Shown: piece after piece, positions 5,928-12,718 of the stretch | Numbering within the stretch: position 1 is the stretch's first letter | Layout: each line of letters starts with the position of its first letter | From: an uncultured Acidobacteriota bacterium | Lineage (GTDB): Bacteria > Acidobacteriota > Thermoanaerobaculia > UBA5066 | Length of the DNA stretch: 13,509 bases | Direction: 5' to 3' | NCBI GenBank assembly: GCA_937902605.1 | Contig: CALFNC010000115.1 | Span: 1 to 13,509 of the forward strand | Made by a program: the position numbers and the translations under genes | The notes under the pieces: generated by a model | What the model saw: the letters and a program-made list of their open reading frames with translations, nothing else | Told to the model about the DNA's origin: nothing | Databases searched by the model: none

Positions 5928-6828
5928 GCGCCGCGGACTTCCAGAACGGGCCCAGATGCGCCACGACGCCCACTTCGTCGACCAGCTCTCGAGGGCCGAC
6001 GAACTCCCAATCGGGCGGAGAATCGCGATTCACCTGATCGAGGCGAATCCCGACCAGCCGCGAAGCAATCTCGGCGATCTCTCCGACCTGAAAGCCTCCA
6101 TTGCTCAGCGAGGAGTTCTGGAACCAATCCTCGTCAGGAAACGTGAGGATGGGAGATTCACGATTATCTCTGGCGAACGCCGGTTCCGGGCCTCGATGGA
6201 AGCAGGTCTGTCCGAGATTCCTTGCATCGAGATGGACGTGGACGGATCGGACTTGCTCGAGATCGCGTTGATCGAGAATCTCCAGAGGAAAGACCTGACG
6301 CCATTCGAAGAAGCCGACGGTTACGCAGCTCTCCAGTCACGCTATGACTACACGCATGAGCAAATCGCGAAGTCGGTAGGGAAGTCACGGGTCACGGTGA
6401 CCGAGACGCTGCGCCTTTCGGACCTTCCTTTACCCGTCAAGGACGAATGTCGGCGCGCCGACATAGAATCGAAGACTTTCCTTCTGGAAGTCTCGCGGCT
6501 CAACTCCGAGGAAGAGATGCTCCGTGCTCTCGAGTCGTACGTCAGCGGAGATGGGAAGTCACGCGATGACCTGCGGGCGCAACGTAGGGACCGCACGAAG
6601 ACCCCGTCAGCTGTTTCGCATTCGAAACTCCCCAAGAGTTATGAACTCCGCTTCCAGCCTGAGGGGATGGCCTATAACGTGAGCCTCGTCCTTCGCGGCT
6701 CCCTGGCTACAAAGAATGAGATTCTCGAAGCGGTCCGGGATCTCGCCAGGAGGATCGAAGCCGGCGAGATCGACCTCGAGAGCAAAGGGCGGTTCGCAAA
6801 GTCTGTTTCGTCGAACTCCGACGCCTGA
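5920..6828 (+). CDS. parB: ParB/Spo0J-family partition protein with atypical ends
   Basis: This 302-residue protein starts at GTG 5920, inside the end of parA, with AGGAG about 10 bases upstream. The core is a clear ParB: an NPDQPR segment (43-48), the CTP-binding box GERRFRAS (85-92), ALIENLQRKDLTPFEEADGY (106-125) and a helix-turn-helix (about 136-160, THEQIAKSVGKSRVTVTETLRL). It should bind a parS site, load as a CTP clamp and stimulate ParA. The ends are unusual. The N-terminus (GLPERAQMRHDAHFVDQL) replaces the LGRGLxALL motif common in chromosomal ParB. After a basic linker (about 205-228), the C-terminus (YELRFQPEGMAYNVSLVLRG...) does not look like the standard dimerisation domain. The gene carries an 18-bp perfect palindrome at 6447-6464. 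Confidence 0.92.
   Translation: MSKRRGLPERAQMRHDAHFVDQLSRADELPIGRRIAIHLIEANPDQPRSNLGDLSDLKASIAQRGVLEPILVRKREDGRFTIISGERRFRASMEAGLSEIPCIEMDVDGSDLLEIALIENLQRKDLTPFEEADGYAALQSRYDYTHEQIAKSVGKSRVTVTETLRLSDLPLPVKDECRRADIESKTFLLEVSRLNSEEEMLRALESYVSGDGKSRDDLRAQRRDRTKTPSAVSHSKLPKSYELRFQPEGMAYNVSLVLRGSLATKNEILEAVRDLARRIEAGEIDLESKGRFAKSVSSNSDA
6447..6464. promoter_or_regulatory. 18-bp perfect palindrome inside parB (candidate parS-like site)
   Basis: ATGTCGGCGCGCCGACAT is its own reverse complement over 18 bases and spans codons for ECRRADI of ParB. Canonical parS (TGTTTCACGTGAAACA) is a 16-bp palindrome, and one natural copy lies inside spo0J of Bacillus subtilis. Only the outer TGT/ACA agree here, so the parS assignment is speculative. 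The palindrome itself is certain. Confidence 0.4.
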
Positions 6829-6852
6829 CACGCAGGACCGCCTCCGGACCTA

Positions 6853-6931
6853 AGAGTTTCCGATAAGGGTGGCCGAATTAATTTAGGCTGGTCCTGGGGA
6901 ATATTTAACATAATAAATCTTATCGGACTCT
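6853..6931. repeat. Inverted repeat around an AT-rich core, parB-lptFG gap
   Basis: CCGATAAG (6860-6867) is perfectly inverted as CTTATCGG (6919-6926). AGAGT (6853-6857) matches ACTCT (6927-6931) if two bases (TT, 6858-6859) bulge out. The 51-base interior holds AT-rich tracts (around 6876-6886 and 6899-6918) that stand out in this GC-rich window. The loop is too long for an intrinsic terminator. It could be a protein-binding site, an operator or part of a replication or partition locus. Confidence 0.5.
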
Positions 6932-6950
6932 ACTGATCCGCCCGCTTCTC

Positions 6951-6956
6951 TACAAT
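6951..6956 (+). promoter_or_regulatory. Possible -10 element upstream of lptFG
   Basis: TACAAT differs from TATAAT at one base and lies 49 bases before the lptFG start, in the only sizeable intergenic gap. No convincing -35 hexamer lies at 16-18 bases, so the call is weak. The position is nevertheless where a promoter for lptFG would be expected. Confidence 0.3.
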
Positions 6957-6992
6957 CGAAGGCCTGAAAGACTCTGATTCCACAGACGTTTC

Positions 6993-6997
6993 GGAGG
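6993..6997 (+). promoter_or_regulatory. Ribosome binding site deciding the TTG start of lptFG
   Basis: GGAGG lies 7 bases before TTG 7005, ideal spacing. It supports the TTG start, which gives MTRIDRYLVREILLP as expected for an LptF N-terminus. Confidence 0.75.
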
Positions 6998-7004
6998 CCG
7001 TCAG

Positions 7005-9293
7005 TTGACTCGAATCGATCGGTATCTCGTTCGGGAGATCTTGCTTCCGACCGCGGTCGCATTTCTCGCCTACACGGGGTTCATGCTGGTGCGGGGTCTG
7101 GTCCAGTTCTCAGACCTGGTCCTTCAGAGCACCGAGCCCTTCCGTGAGATGGCATCCCTCCTGGGTCTCTCGCTGCCGCACATCGTCGTCCTGACGATCC
7201 CGATCTCCTTCCTCCTCGGTCTCCTGATCGGCGTCGGGCGCCTCAGCGCCGACTCCGAGCTCATCGCCCTCCGGGCCTCCGGCGTCGACCTGCTCCGGCT
7301 CTACCGGCCGATCGTCTGGCTATCGGCGGTCTTCACGGGGCTCACGCTCCTGATCATGTTGGCCGTCGTCCCGCGGACGAACCAGATCCTCTACGACAAG
7401 AAGCTGCAGATCTCGACGCTTGTGATCGCCCAGCGGATCCAGCCCGGCGTCTTCAGCTCCGACGTCCGAGGCTATCGGATCTATGCCGAGCGCGCGTCGG
7501 CCGACCATCGGGTTCTCGAAAGCGTCATCGTCTCGGACCGCTCGGACCCGGCGGGGGGTGAGCGCCTCACCCTCGCGCGCCGCGGCTACCTCGAGCTCGA
7601 GGAGGACGAGGGGCGCCTCTGGCTGAGGCTGGAGGATGCGGTCACCCAGCGTGTCAGGAACTGGGGAGAAAGCGACGACCGGGCGACATACAAGGAGCAG
7701 CGGACCCTTCTCGACGATACGAACCCGAAGGAACGGGTCCTCCGGCTGTCGTTCGACAAGCAGCTGCGGGAGCAGACGCTCGGCGAGCTCCTCGCGAGGT
7801 CCCGGCGCGTGAGAACGCCCGTCGAGAGCCGACTCACCTGGGTCGAGATTCACAAGAAGTTCGCCCTCCCGGCGGCGTGCCTTGTCTTTGGGCTGATCGG
7901 CCTGCCGCTCGGGATCGTCACCCGTCGAGGAGGCCGGGCCGCGGGTTTCGCCGTGTCGGTGGCGATCGTCCTCGTCTATTACGTTCTCCTGGCTGCCGGT
8001 GAGGGGAAGGCGATCGATGGGTCGGTCTCCCCCGCCGTGGCGATGTGGTTTCCGAACCTCCTACTGCTCGCGGTTGGCCTCTGGTCGCTAGCGCGGGCGA
8101 GGCGGGACCGGACCCTACTGACGCTTCCCTCCTTCTCGTTCCGGAATGCCGAGGACGACACCGAGCGGAAACCGCCGGGCCGCCGCTTCCCGGGACGCGC
8201 GTTCTTCTCGGCGACGTTTCTCCTCGACCGATACGTCGCCCGCCGGTTTCTCGCTATCTTCTTCCTCGTCCTTGCGTCGATCCTCACCTTGTACCTCGTC
8301 ATCGAGTTCATGGAGATCTCGGACGACATCGCCAAGACGCGTCCGGGGGTCTGGCTCCTGGTGCGGTGGGCGGAAGCCCTCGTCGCCCCTATCCTCTACG
8401 ACGTGGCCCCCTACTCGTTCCTGGTCGCGGCTCTGGTCACCACCGCGGGGATGGTTCGCTCCTCCGAGACGACCGCGATCCTCTCTCACGGGATCTCGCT
8501 ACATCGCGCTGTCGCGTCTCTCTTCGCGCTCGCCCTGGTGCTCGGTGCGGTCCTCTTCGTCTTCTCGGACCGGGTCGTGCCGACGGCGGCGGCGGAGTCC
8601 GAGAGACTGAGGGCGCAGATCCTAGGCCACCCGCTCGACGTCTCGTCGGCCGGAGGACAGGCCTGGTTCCGCGGCGAGTCCGGCCGTTTCTTCAGCGTGG
8701 AGGCGGCCGACGGCATCCAGCTGGCCGGTCTGACGGTCCTCCGGATCGACCCGGCGACGTTTCGTCTGCAGGAACGGACCGACGCGCGGACCGCGGTCCT
8801 GGTCCCAGGAAAGGGATTCCTGGTCGACGAGGGTTGGGTTCGGCGTTACGGCCCGGGAGAGGAGGCCATCGGGGGCCGACCGGAGCGTGCCCACTTTGTG
8901 GAGGCCCCGGAGGCCTCCCGAATCCTCCAGGCGGGACGGGCGGACCCCCGCCTCATGACGACCGCGGAGCTCTGGAAGTACATCCGCGCGCGACGGAATG
9001 CCGGGGCCGACGTGTCGGCGCTCTCGACGAGCCTCTACCAGAAATCCGCGGCGTCGGTGTCGGCGCTGCTGCTCACGGTCGTCGGCCTCCCCTTCGCCTT
9101 CCGCTACGGTCGGCGGGGCGCGGTCGCGGGCGTCGGCGTCGCGATCCTGATCGGACTGGCCTACCTCTTCACCTCGTCGATCCTCGCAAGGCTCGGCGTC
9201 ATTGGCGCCCTGCCGCCTTTCCTCGCCGCCTGGAGCGCGAACGTCCTGTTCGGGCTCGGGGCCGCGTGGGGCTTTCTCGGCGTCCGGACGTGA
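7005..9293 (+). CDS. Fused LptF-LptG lipopolysaccharide export permease
   Basis: One uninterrupted 762-residue frame holds two complete YjgP/YjgQ permease domains. The LptF-like half (1-365) has IDRYLVREILLP, three membrane helices (about 12-33, 57-78, 103-123), a periplasmic beta-rich domain (about 125-270), the conserved EIHKKFALP (281-289) and three more helices to about 363. A polar linker (about 364-404) leads to the LptG-like half: LLDRYVARRF (406-415), helices near 416-434, 460-482 and 502-521, a periplasmic domain (about 525-665) and closing helices (about 680-760). In the known LptB2FG transporter, LptF and LptG are separate subunits that extract LPS from the inner membrane with ATPase LptB. 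Both halves would begin and end in the cytoplasm, so the fusion is topologically sound and fixes 1:1 stoichiometry. Confidence 0.93.
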   Translation: MTRIDRYLVREILLPTAVAFLAYTGFMLVRGLVQFSDLVLQSTEPFREMASLLGLSLPHIVVLTIPISFLLGLLIGVGRLSADSELIALRASGVDLLRLYRPIVWLSAVFTGLTLLIMLAVVPRTNQILYDKKLQISTLVIAQRIQPGVFSSDVRGYRIYAERASADHRVLESVIVSDRSDPAGGERLTLARRGYLELEEDEGRLWLRLEDAVTQRVRNWGESDDRATYKEQRTLLDDTNPKERVLRLSFDKQLREQTLGELLARSRRVRTPVESRLTWVEIHKKFALPAACLVFGLIGLPLGIVTRRGGRAAGFAVSVAIVLVYYVLLAAGEGKAIDGSVSPAVAMWFPNLLLLAVGLWSLARARRDRTLLTLPSFSFRNAEDDTERKPPGRRFPGRAFFSATFLLDRYVARRFLAIFFLVLASILTLYLVIEFMEISDDIAKTRPGVWLLVRWAEALVAPILYDVAPYSFLVAALVTTAGMVRSSETTAILSHGISLHRAVASLFALALVLGAVLFVFSDRVVPTAAAESERLRAQILGHPLDVSSAGGQAWFRGESGRFFSVEAADGIQLAGLTVLRIDPATFRLQERTDARTAVLVPGKGFLVDEGWVRRYGPGEEAIGGRPERAHFVEAPEASRILQAGRADPRLMTTAELWKYIRARRNAGADVSALSTSLYQKSAASVSALLLTVVGLPFAFRYGRRGAVAGVGVAILIGLAYLFTSSILARLGVIGALPPFLAAWSANVLFGLGAAWGFLGVRT

Positions 9294-9321
9294 AAAAGGG
9301 AGGCCGCGTCCGCAGCCTCCC
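9293..9321 (-). terminator. Intrinsic terminator of metK at the convergent junction
   Basis: On the minus strand GGGAGGC (9321-9315) and GCCTCCC (9304-9298) form a 7-bp GC-rich stem with a 10-base loop, followed at once by five T residues (9297-9293). It lies 28 bases past the metK stop and overlaps the last base of the lptFG stop. On the plus strand the stem lacks a T-run, so it may also stop lptFG transcripts but less efficiently. Confidence 0.85.
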
Positions 9322-9348
9322 TGGCGCCTTGGGTCGAAGTCCGAATTC

Positions 9349-10515
9349 CTATTTCGCGACCGGGACGGCCGCTCCCACAGCCGCGGCGAGCGAGGCCGCG
9401 ACGTCGGTCCCTTCCCAGGTGAACTCCGGCAGCCGGCGACCGAAGTGGCCGTAGGCGGCGGTCTTTCGGTAGATCGGGCGCCTCAGGTCCAGCGACTCGA
9501 TGATCCCCTTCGGTGTGAGCTTGAAGTGGTCGCGGACGAGCTGGGGAAGCTTCTTCTCGTCCACCTTCCCGGTCCCGAAGGTGTCGACGTGGACCGAGAC
9601 GGGGTCGGCGATGCCGATCGCATAAGCGAGCTGGACCTCGACGCGGTCGGCGAGCCCGGCCGCCACGAGGTTCTTGGCGATGAAGCGCGCCATGTAGGAG
9701 GCGGAGCGGTCGACCTTGGTCGCGTCCTTGCCGGAGAACGCTCCCCCACCGTGGCGTCCCATGCCCCCGTATGTGTCGACGATGATCTTCCGCCCGGTCA
9801 GTCCCGTGTCCCCCTGCGGGCCGCCCACGACGAACCGGCCGGTCGGGTTGATGTGGAACTTCGTCTTCGCGTCCAGGAGGGACGGGTCGATGACCGCCCG
9901 GATGATCTCCTCCTCGACGGCTTTGCGGAGCTCGCGGATCGGGATCGAGTCGGCGTGCTGCGTCGAGATCACGACCGCGTCCACCCGGACGGGCCTCGAC
10001 CCTTCGTACTCGACGGTGACCTGGCTCTTCCCATCGGGACGGAGCCAGTCCAGCTGGTGCGCCTTCCGGGACTCGGCGAGCTTCATCGTAAGACGGTGGG
10101 CCAGCGTGATCGGGAGCGGCATTAGCTCTTCAGTCTCGCGGACCGCGAACCCGAACATCAATCCCTGGTCGCCCGCTCCGCCCGTGTCGACCCCCATCGC
10201 GATGTCTGCGGACTGTTTGTCGATAGACGTAAGAACGGCGCAAGTCTGGTCGTCGAAGCCATACTTGGCCCGGGTGTACCCGACGTCCCGAATCGTCTTT
10301 CGGACGATTCCTGGGATGTCGACGTAGGTCGATGTCGTGATCTCGCCGGCCACGAACGCCATGCCGGTCGTCACGAGGGTCTCGCAGGCGACTCGTCCTT
10401 GAGGGTCGTCGGTCAGGATCGCGTCGAGGACGGCGTCGGAGATTTGGTCGGCAATCTTGTCCGGGTGGCCCTCGGTCACCGATTCCGACGTGAAGAGCGT
10501 GCGGGTCATTTTCAT
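9349..10515 (-). CDS. metK: S-adenosylmethionine synthase (MetK)
   Basis: This enzyme makes S-adenosylmethionine from methionine and ATP. The 388-residue protein has normal family length and all signatures: [19 protein letters not shown] (9-27) with the ATP-binding HPDK, GAGDQG (113-118, signature 1), the [17 protein letters not shown] region (227-243), [15 protein letters not shown] (250-264, signature 2) and KVDRSASY (267-274). ATG 10515 is preceded by AAGGA at a suitable distance. A second in-frame ATG (10509) is possible and would remove two residues. A plausible sigma70-type promoter overlaps the end of rsmD, and a strong intrinsic terminator follows, so metK is probably its own transcription unit. 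The 81-base upstream gap is too short for a SAM-I riboswitch. The product feeds RsmD and MiaB, encoded in the same window. Confidence 0.98.
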   Translation of the reverse strand: MKMTRTLFTSESVTEGHPDKIADQISDAVLDAILTDDPQGRVACETLVTTGMAFVAGEITTSTYVDIPGIVRKTIRDVGYTRAKYGFDDQTCAVLTSIDKQSADIAMGVDTGGAGDQGLMFGFAVRETEELMPLPITLAHRLTMKLAESRKAHQLDWLRPDGKSQVTVEYEGSRPVRVDAVVISTQHADSIPIRELRKAVEEEIIRAVIDPSLLDAKTKFHINPTGRFVVGGPQGDTGLTGRKIIVDTYGGMGRHGGGAFSGKDATKVDRSASYMARFIAKNLVAAGLADRVEVQLAYAIGIADPVSVHVDTFGTGKVDEKKLPQLVRDHFKLTPKGIIESLDLRRPIYRKTAAYGHFGRRLPEFTWEGTDVAASLAAAVGAAVPVAK

Positions 10516-10535
10516 CGTTCCTTGCCCCTTTTCGC

Positions 10536-10552
10536 CGGGCGCTTGCCGCCCG
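10536..10552 (-). other. Hairpin in the metK 5' leader
   Basis: CGGGCG and CGCCCG form a 6-bp stem with a 5-base loop, 21-37 bases before the metK start. It would lie in the mRNA leader just upstream of the ribosome binding site. No T-run follows on either strand. It may influence translation or be chance in a GC-rich leader. Confidence 0.3.
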
Positions 10553-10570
10553 TCAGTCGAATAGCGACGG

Positions 10571-10600
10571 AGTCTACGAGGGATCGGGGACGCGGGTCAA
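10571..10600 (-). promoter_or_regulatory. Candidate sigma70-type promoter for metK
   Basis: Read on the minus strand, TTGACC (10600-10595) and TAGACT (10576-10571) are separated by 18 bases. They match the -35 consensus at 5 of 6 positions and the -10 at 4 of 6. Transcription would start near 10564, leaving about 48 bases of leader. The -35 box overlaps the rsmD stop codon. Confidence 0.45.
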
Positions 10601-11139
10601 TCGAGCCGGTGGTAGAGGAGCACCCAGGTCGCGCCATATCTCCGCCGCAAAGTGAACGCGGGACCTCCCGGGAGCGGGTCACGGTCGTCGCCTCGCTCGT
10701 GGACCAGGACCCCGCCGGGAAGAAGGAGCGGGATCAGCCCCCCGAGATCGTCGGACGAGTCGTCCGCATACGGGGGATCGTGAAAAACGATCGCGAAGCG
10801 GGCTCCCTCCGCGACAGCCCGCCGTATGAAGAAGCTGGCACGGCCGTGGTGGACCCGGCACCGTCCGGACACACCGAGACGTTCCGCGTTTCCCAGGATC
10901 GAGCGGACCGCCTCCAGGCTGGAGTCAACGAGGACGGCTTCCCCAGCTCCTCTCGACAGCGCTTCCAGGCCGTAGGCCCCGGAACCCGCGGCGACGTCGG
11001 CCACTCGAACGGCGGCGGTCAGACGCTCCGGACCGATCAGGTCGAAGACGGCCTTCCTCGCCATGTCGGTGGTGGGTCGAATCCCGTCGGGGACGGCGAG
11101 CCGCCGACCGCGAGAATCGCCTCCGGTGATCCGAATCAT
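10597..11139 (-). CDS. rsmD: 16S rRNA (guanine966-N2)-methyltransferase RsmD
   Basis: RsmD methylates G966 of 16S rRNA in the small ribosomal subunit using SAM. The 180-residue protein shows the family's N-terminal RITGGDSRGRRLAVP and the IRPTTDMARKAVFDLI block (20-35), the SAM-binding motif DVAAGSGAYGLEALSRGA (48-65) and the N6/N2 methyltransferase motif DPPYA (121-125). Motif I usually reads DLFAGSGALGLEA, so this copy is slightly divergent but keeps the glycines. Length is normal. The ATG start overlaps the stop of the upstream gene by 4 bases (ATGA), indicating translational coupling in the dnaE-to-rsmD unit. Confidence 0.93.
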   Translation of the reverse strand: MIRITGGDSRGRRLAVPDGIRPTTDMARKAVFDLIGPERLTAAVRVADVAAGSGAYGLEALSRGAGEAVLVDSSLEAVRSILGNAERLGVSGRCRVHHGRASFFIRRAVAEGARFAIVFHDPPYADDSSDDLGGLIPLLLPGGVLVHERGDDRDPLPGGPAFTLRRRYGATWVLLYHRLD

Positions 11140-11849
11140 CGTGGCTCGACCGGCTGGTCCCGCACCGGCTCCTCGAAGAGCTTCGGCAGCTCCCGCCGGG
11201 GCACCTTCATCCGCTCCAGGCGGCGGCCGTCCTCCTCGAGCTCCATGAACGGCGACATCGCGTCGTCCCGCACGATCCGGAAGAGCTTCCCGTCCCGCCT
11301 GCGCCGGAGGCGGTCCCCTTCCTTCGCCGTCGCTGCGTCCCAGCTCACCTCCTTTTCGCTCGCGCGGGGCTCCTGAAAGCGGTTCCAGAGATCCTCCAGC
11401 GCCCCTCGTGCCCGGCCGAGCGCGAGGGAGAGCGGGGAGAGATCGTCGAACTCGAAGCGGACCGAGCCGCCCTCCGGGCGAGCGATCTCGATCACGATCT
11501 TCCGGCGGCTCTGGTCGGTCAGGAGAGTCGGGTTCCCCTTCGGCCCCTCGCCGGACGTGAGCGCCTCGGCGATCACCTTGGAGAGGACGGCCCTCTCCGC
11601 CGGAGAGATCCTCTTCCGTTTGACGACGATGGGCGCCTCGCCCGTCCGGACGGCCTGTGCGATCGTGCCGTCGTCGAAGAGCGCGACGCGCTCGCTCTTC
11701 TCGCCCTGGCTCACCTCGAGGGCGGCGACGAAGCCGGGAAGCCGTTCCGCGGGCGCGTCAGTGCCGCTGGCCGCCGGTGGAGCGGTCTCCGGTGGGACTC
11801 CCGGCGGGAGCGCCAGGAGAAGGATGGCGAGAGCGAGAGGCGCGCTCAC
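11136..11849 (-). CDS. Exported protein of unknown function between tRNA nucleotidyltransferase and rsmD
   Basis: I do not recognise a family. With the GTG start at 11849 the protein has 237 residues. A short hydrophobic leader (about 4-17, PLALAILLLALPPG) and an Ala/Pro-rich stretch (18-35) suggest export or lipid-free membrane anchoring, although the basic n-region is absent. Region 40-160 mixes strands and helices (RVALFDDGTIAQAV, KIVIEIA, SVRFEFDDLSPLSLALG). A basic C-terminal module (about 176-226, EGDRLRRRRDGKLFRIVRDD ending ELPKLFEEP) looks like a small beta-barrel. The start overlaps the upstream stop by 4 bases (GTGA), and the stop overlaps rsmD. An in-frame opening continues upstream to 12200, but that part is antiparallel-free overlap with the nucleotidyltransferase gene and is not believed. 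No good Shine-Dalgarno is seen at GTG. Confidence 0.75.
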   Translation of the reverse strand: MSAPLALAILLLALPPGVPPETAPPAASGTDAPAERLPGFVAALEVSQGEKSERVALFDDGTIAQAVRTGEAPIVVKRKRISPAERAVLSKVIAEALTSGEGPKGNPTLLTDQSRRKIVIEIARPEGGSVRFEFDDLSPLSLALGRARGALEDLWNRFQEPRASEKEVSWDAATAKEGDRLRRRRDGKLFRIVRDDAMSPFMELEEDGRRLERMKVPRRELPKLFEEPVRDQPVEPR

Positions 11850-12718
11850 GGGGCCGTGCCCGACTCCCTCCGGAGCCTTCGGGAGAAGTTCAGCCGGCCA
11901 GCCACGCCCGCCTTCATGCCGGGAGACAGCGGGGCAAGCAGCGCTCTCCAGCGTGCCTCTAGGCCAGGGGTGCCCGAGGACACGGGCCCGGGCGGCGTCT
12001 CCCAGCCTTTCACGACGAGCGTGAGGATCCCCAGCGAGTCGAGGCGCGTGCATGCCTCCCTCCATTCGTCTTCGGCGAGGGTCTCTTCCAAGGCATTCCG
12101 CAGCCGGTCCCCCGAGATCAGGTCCCAGGCCCCGCTCTTGCGGCTCATGGAGAGCGCCTCGGAGAACTCGGGCTCCATCTCCCGGAACCCGAGCCGGCAC
12201 TCGTACCGGACGGCGCGGAAGGCCCGGGTCGGGTCGTCAGTCAGGGAACGCGCGTGGAGAAGGCGGAGTCGATGGCCCGCCAGGTCGTCCTGCCCCCCGA
12301 ACGGGTCGACGACCGGACCGAGACCTCCGCCGCCGTCCACCTCCATCGCCATAGCGTGGACCGTGAAGTCCCGCCGGGCGAGGTCCTCTTCCACCGAGAC
12401 TCCCGCCACGATGACGGGGAGCGCCCCTGGCGCCGGGTAGCTCTCCTTCCGGGCGAGGGCCGCGTCGACCCGGAGCCCGGACGGGACCGAGAAGGTGGCC
12501 GTCCCGAACCTGTCGTGCGCCGCGAGGGTCCTCCACCCGGGCAGCGTGCCGAGCCTGGAAGGGAATCCGGTAGTCCCGTCCGACAGGACGAGGAGGTCGA
12601 AGTCCCGGCTTTCCCGACCGGCGAGGAGGTCGCGGACCGCGCCCCCGACGAGGAAGACCCGGACCTCCTTCGCGAACCGCGCGACGTCACAGAGTACCGC
12701 TTCGAGCGGGCTGGTCAA
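11846..12718 (-). CDS. Class II tRNA nucleotidyltransferase / poly(A) polymerase family protein, short form
   Basis: This 290-residue protein has the class II nucleotidyltransferase head: VFLVGGAVRDLLAG (21-34), catalytic Asp39 and Asp41 in RDFDLLV, a further conserved Asp85 (RVDAALAR), RRDFTVHAMA (115-124), the DP-G-DDL-HRLRLLH block (138-155) and DDPTRAFRAVRY (161-172). It should add C and/or A residues to tRNA 3' ends, or A tails to RNA. Specificity cannot be read from the sequence. Family members usually exceed about 400 residues, so the C-terminal body and tail are reduced. The canonical RRDFTxNA has His121 in place of Asn. The TTG start overlaps the dnaE stop (TTGA). GGGGAG lies close before it and no better start precedes the conserved region. 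Confidence 0.88.
   Translation of the reverse strand: MTSPLEAVLCDVARFAKEVRVFLVGGAVRDLLAGRESRDFDLLVLSDGTTGFPSRLGTLPGWRTLAAHDRFGTATFSVPSGLRVDAALARKESYPAPGALPVIVAGVSVEEDLARRDFTVHAMAMEVDGGGGLGPVVDPFGGQDDLAGHRLRLLHARSLTDDPTRAFRAVRYECRLGFREMEPEFSEALSMSRKSGAWDLISGDRLRNALEETLAEDEWREACTRLDSLGILTLVVKGWETPPGPVSSGTPGLEARWRALLAPLSPGMKAGVAGRLNFSRRLRRESGTAP

Noticed and set aside
6860..6926. CTTATCGG/CCGATAAG considered as DnaA boxes of an origin.
   Set aside because: Only TTATC agrees with the TTATCCACA consensus. There are just two copies and no further boxes, so an origin cannot be claimed.
9006..9019. GCCGAC-GT-GTCGGC inverted repeat in lptFG, considered as a second copy of the parB palindrome.
   Set aside because: It shares only part of the half-site in the reverse arrangement, has a different centre, and is ordinary for GC-rich Gly/Ala/Asp/Ser codons.
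10290..10310. Perfect 8-bp inverted repeat with 5-base loop (GAATCGTC/GACGATTC) inside metK.
   Set aside because: A stem of this size with a short loop is expected about once by chance in such a window. It lies in conserved coding sequence (GIVRKTIRD) and has no T-run or regulatory position.
10516..10596. SAM-responsive riboswitch in the metK leader.
   Set aside because: The gap is only 81 bases, much of it occupied by the putative promoter. Only a simple 6-bp hairpin is visible and no SAM-I core could fit.
11850..12200. Upstream extension of the exported minus-strand gene to give a 354-residue protein.
   Set aside because: The extension lies wholly within the nucleotidyltransferase gene in another frame, whereas GTG 11849 gives a 4-base overlap and a hydrophobic leader.
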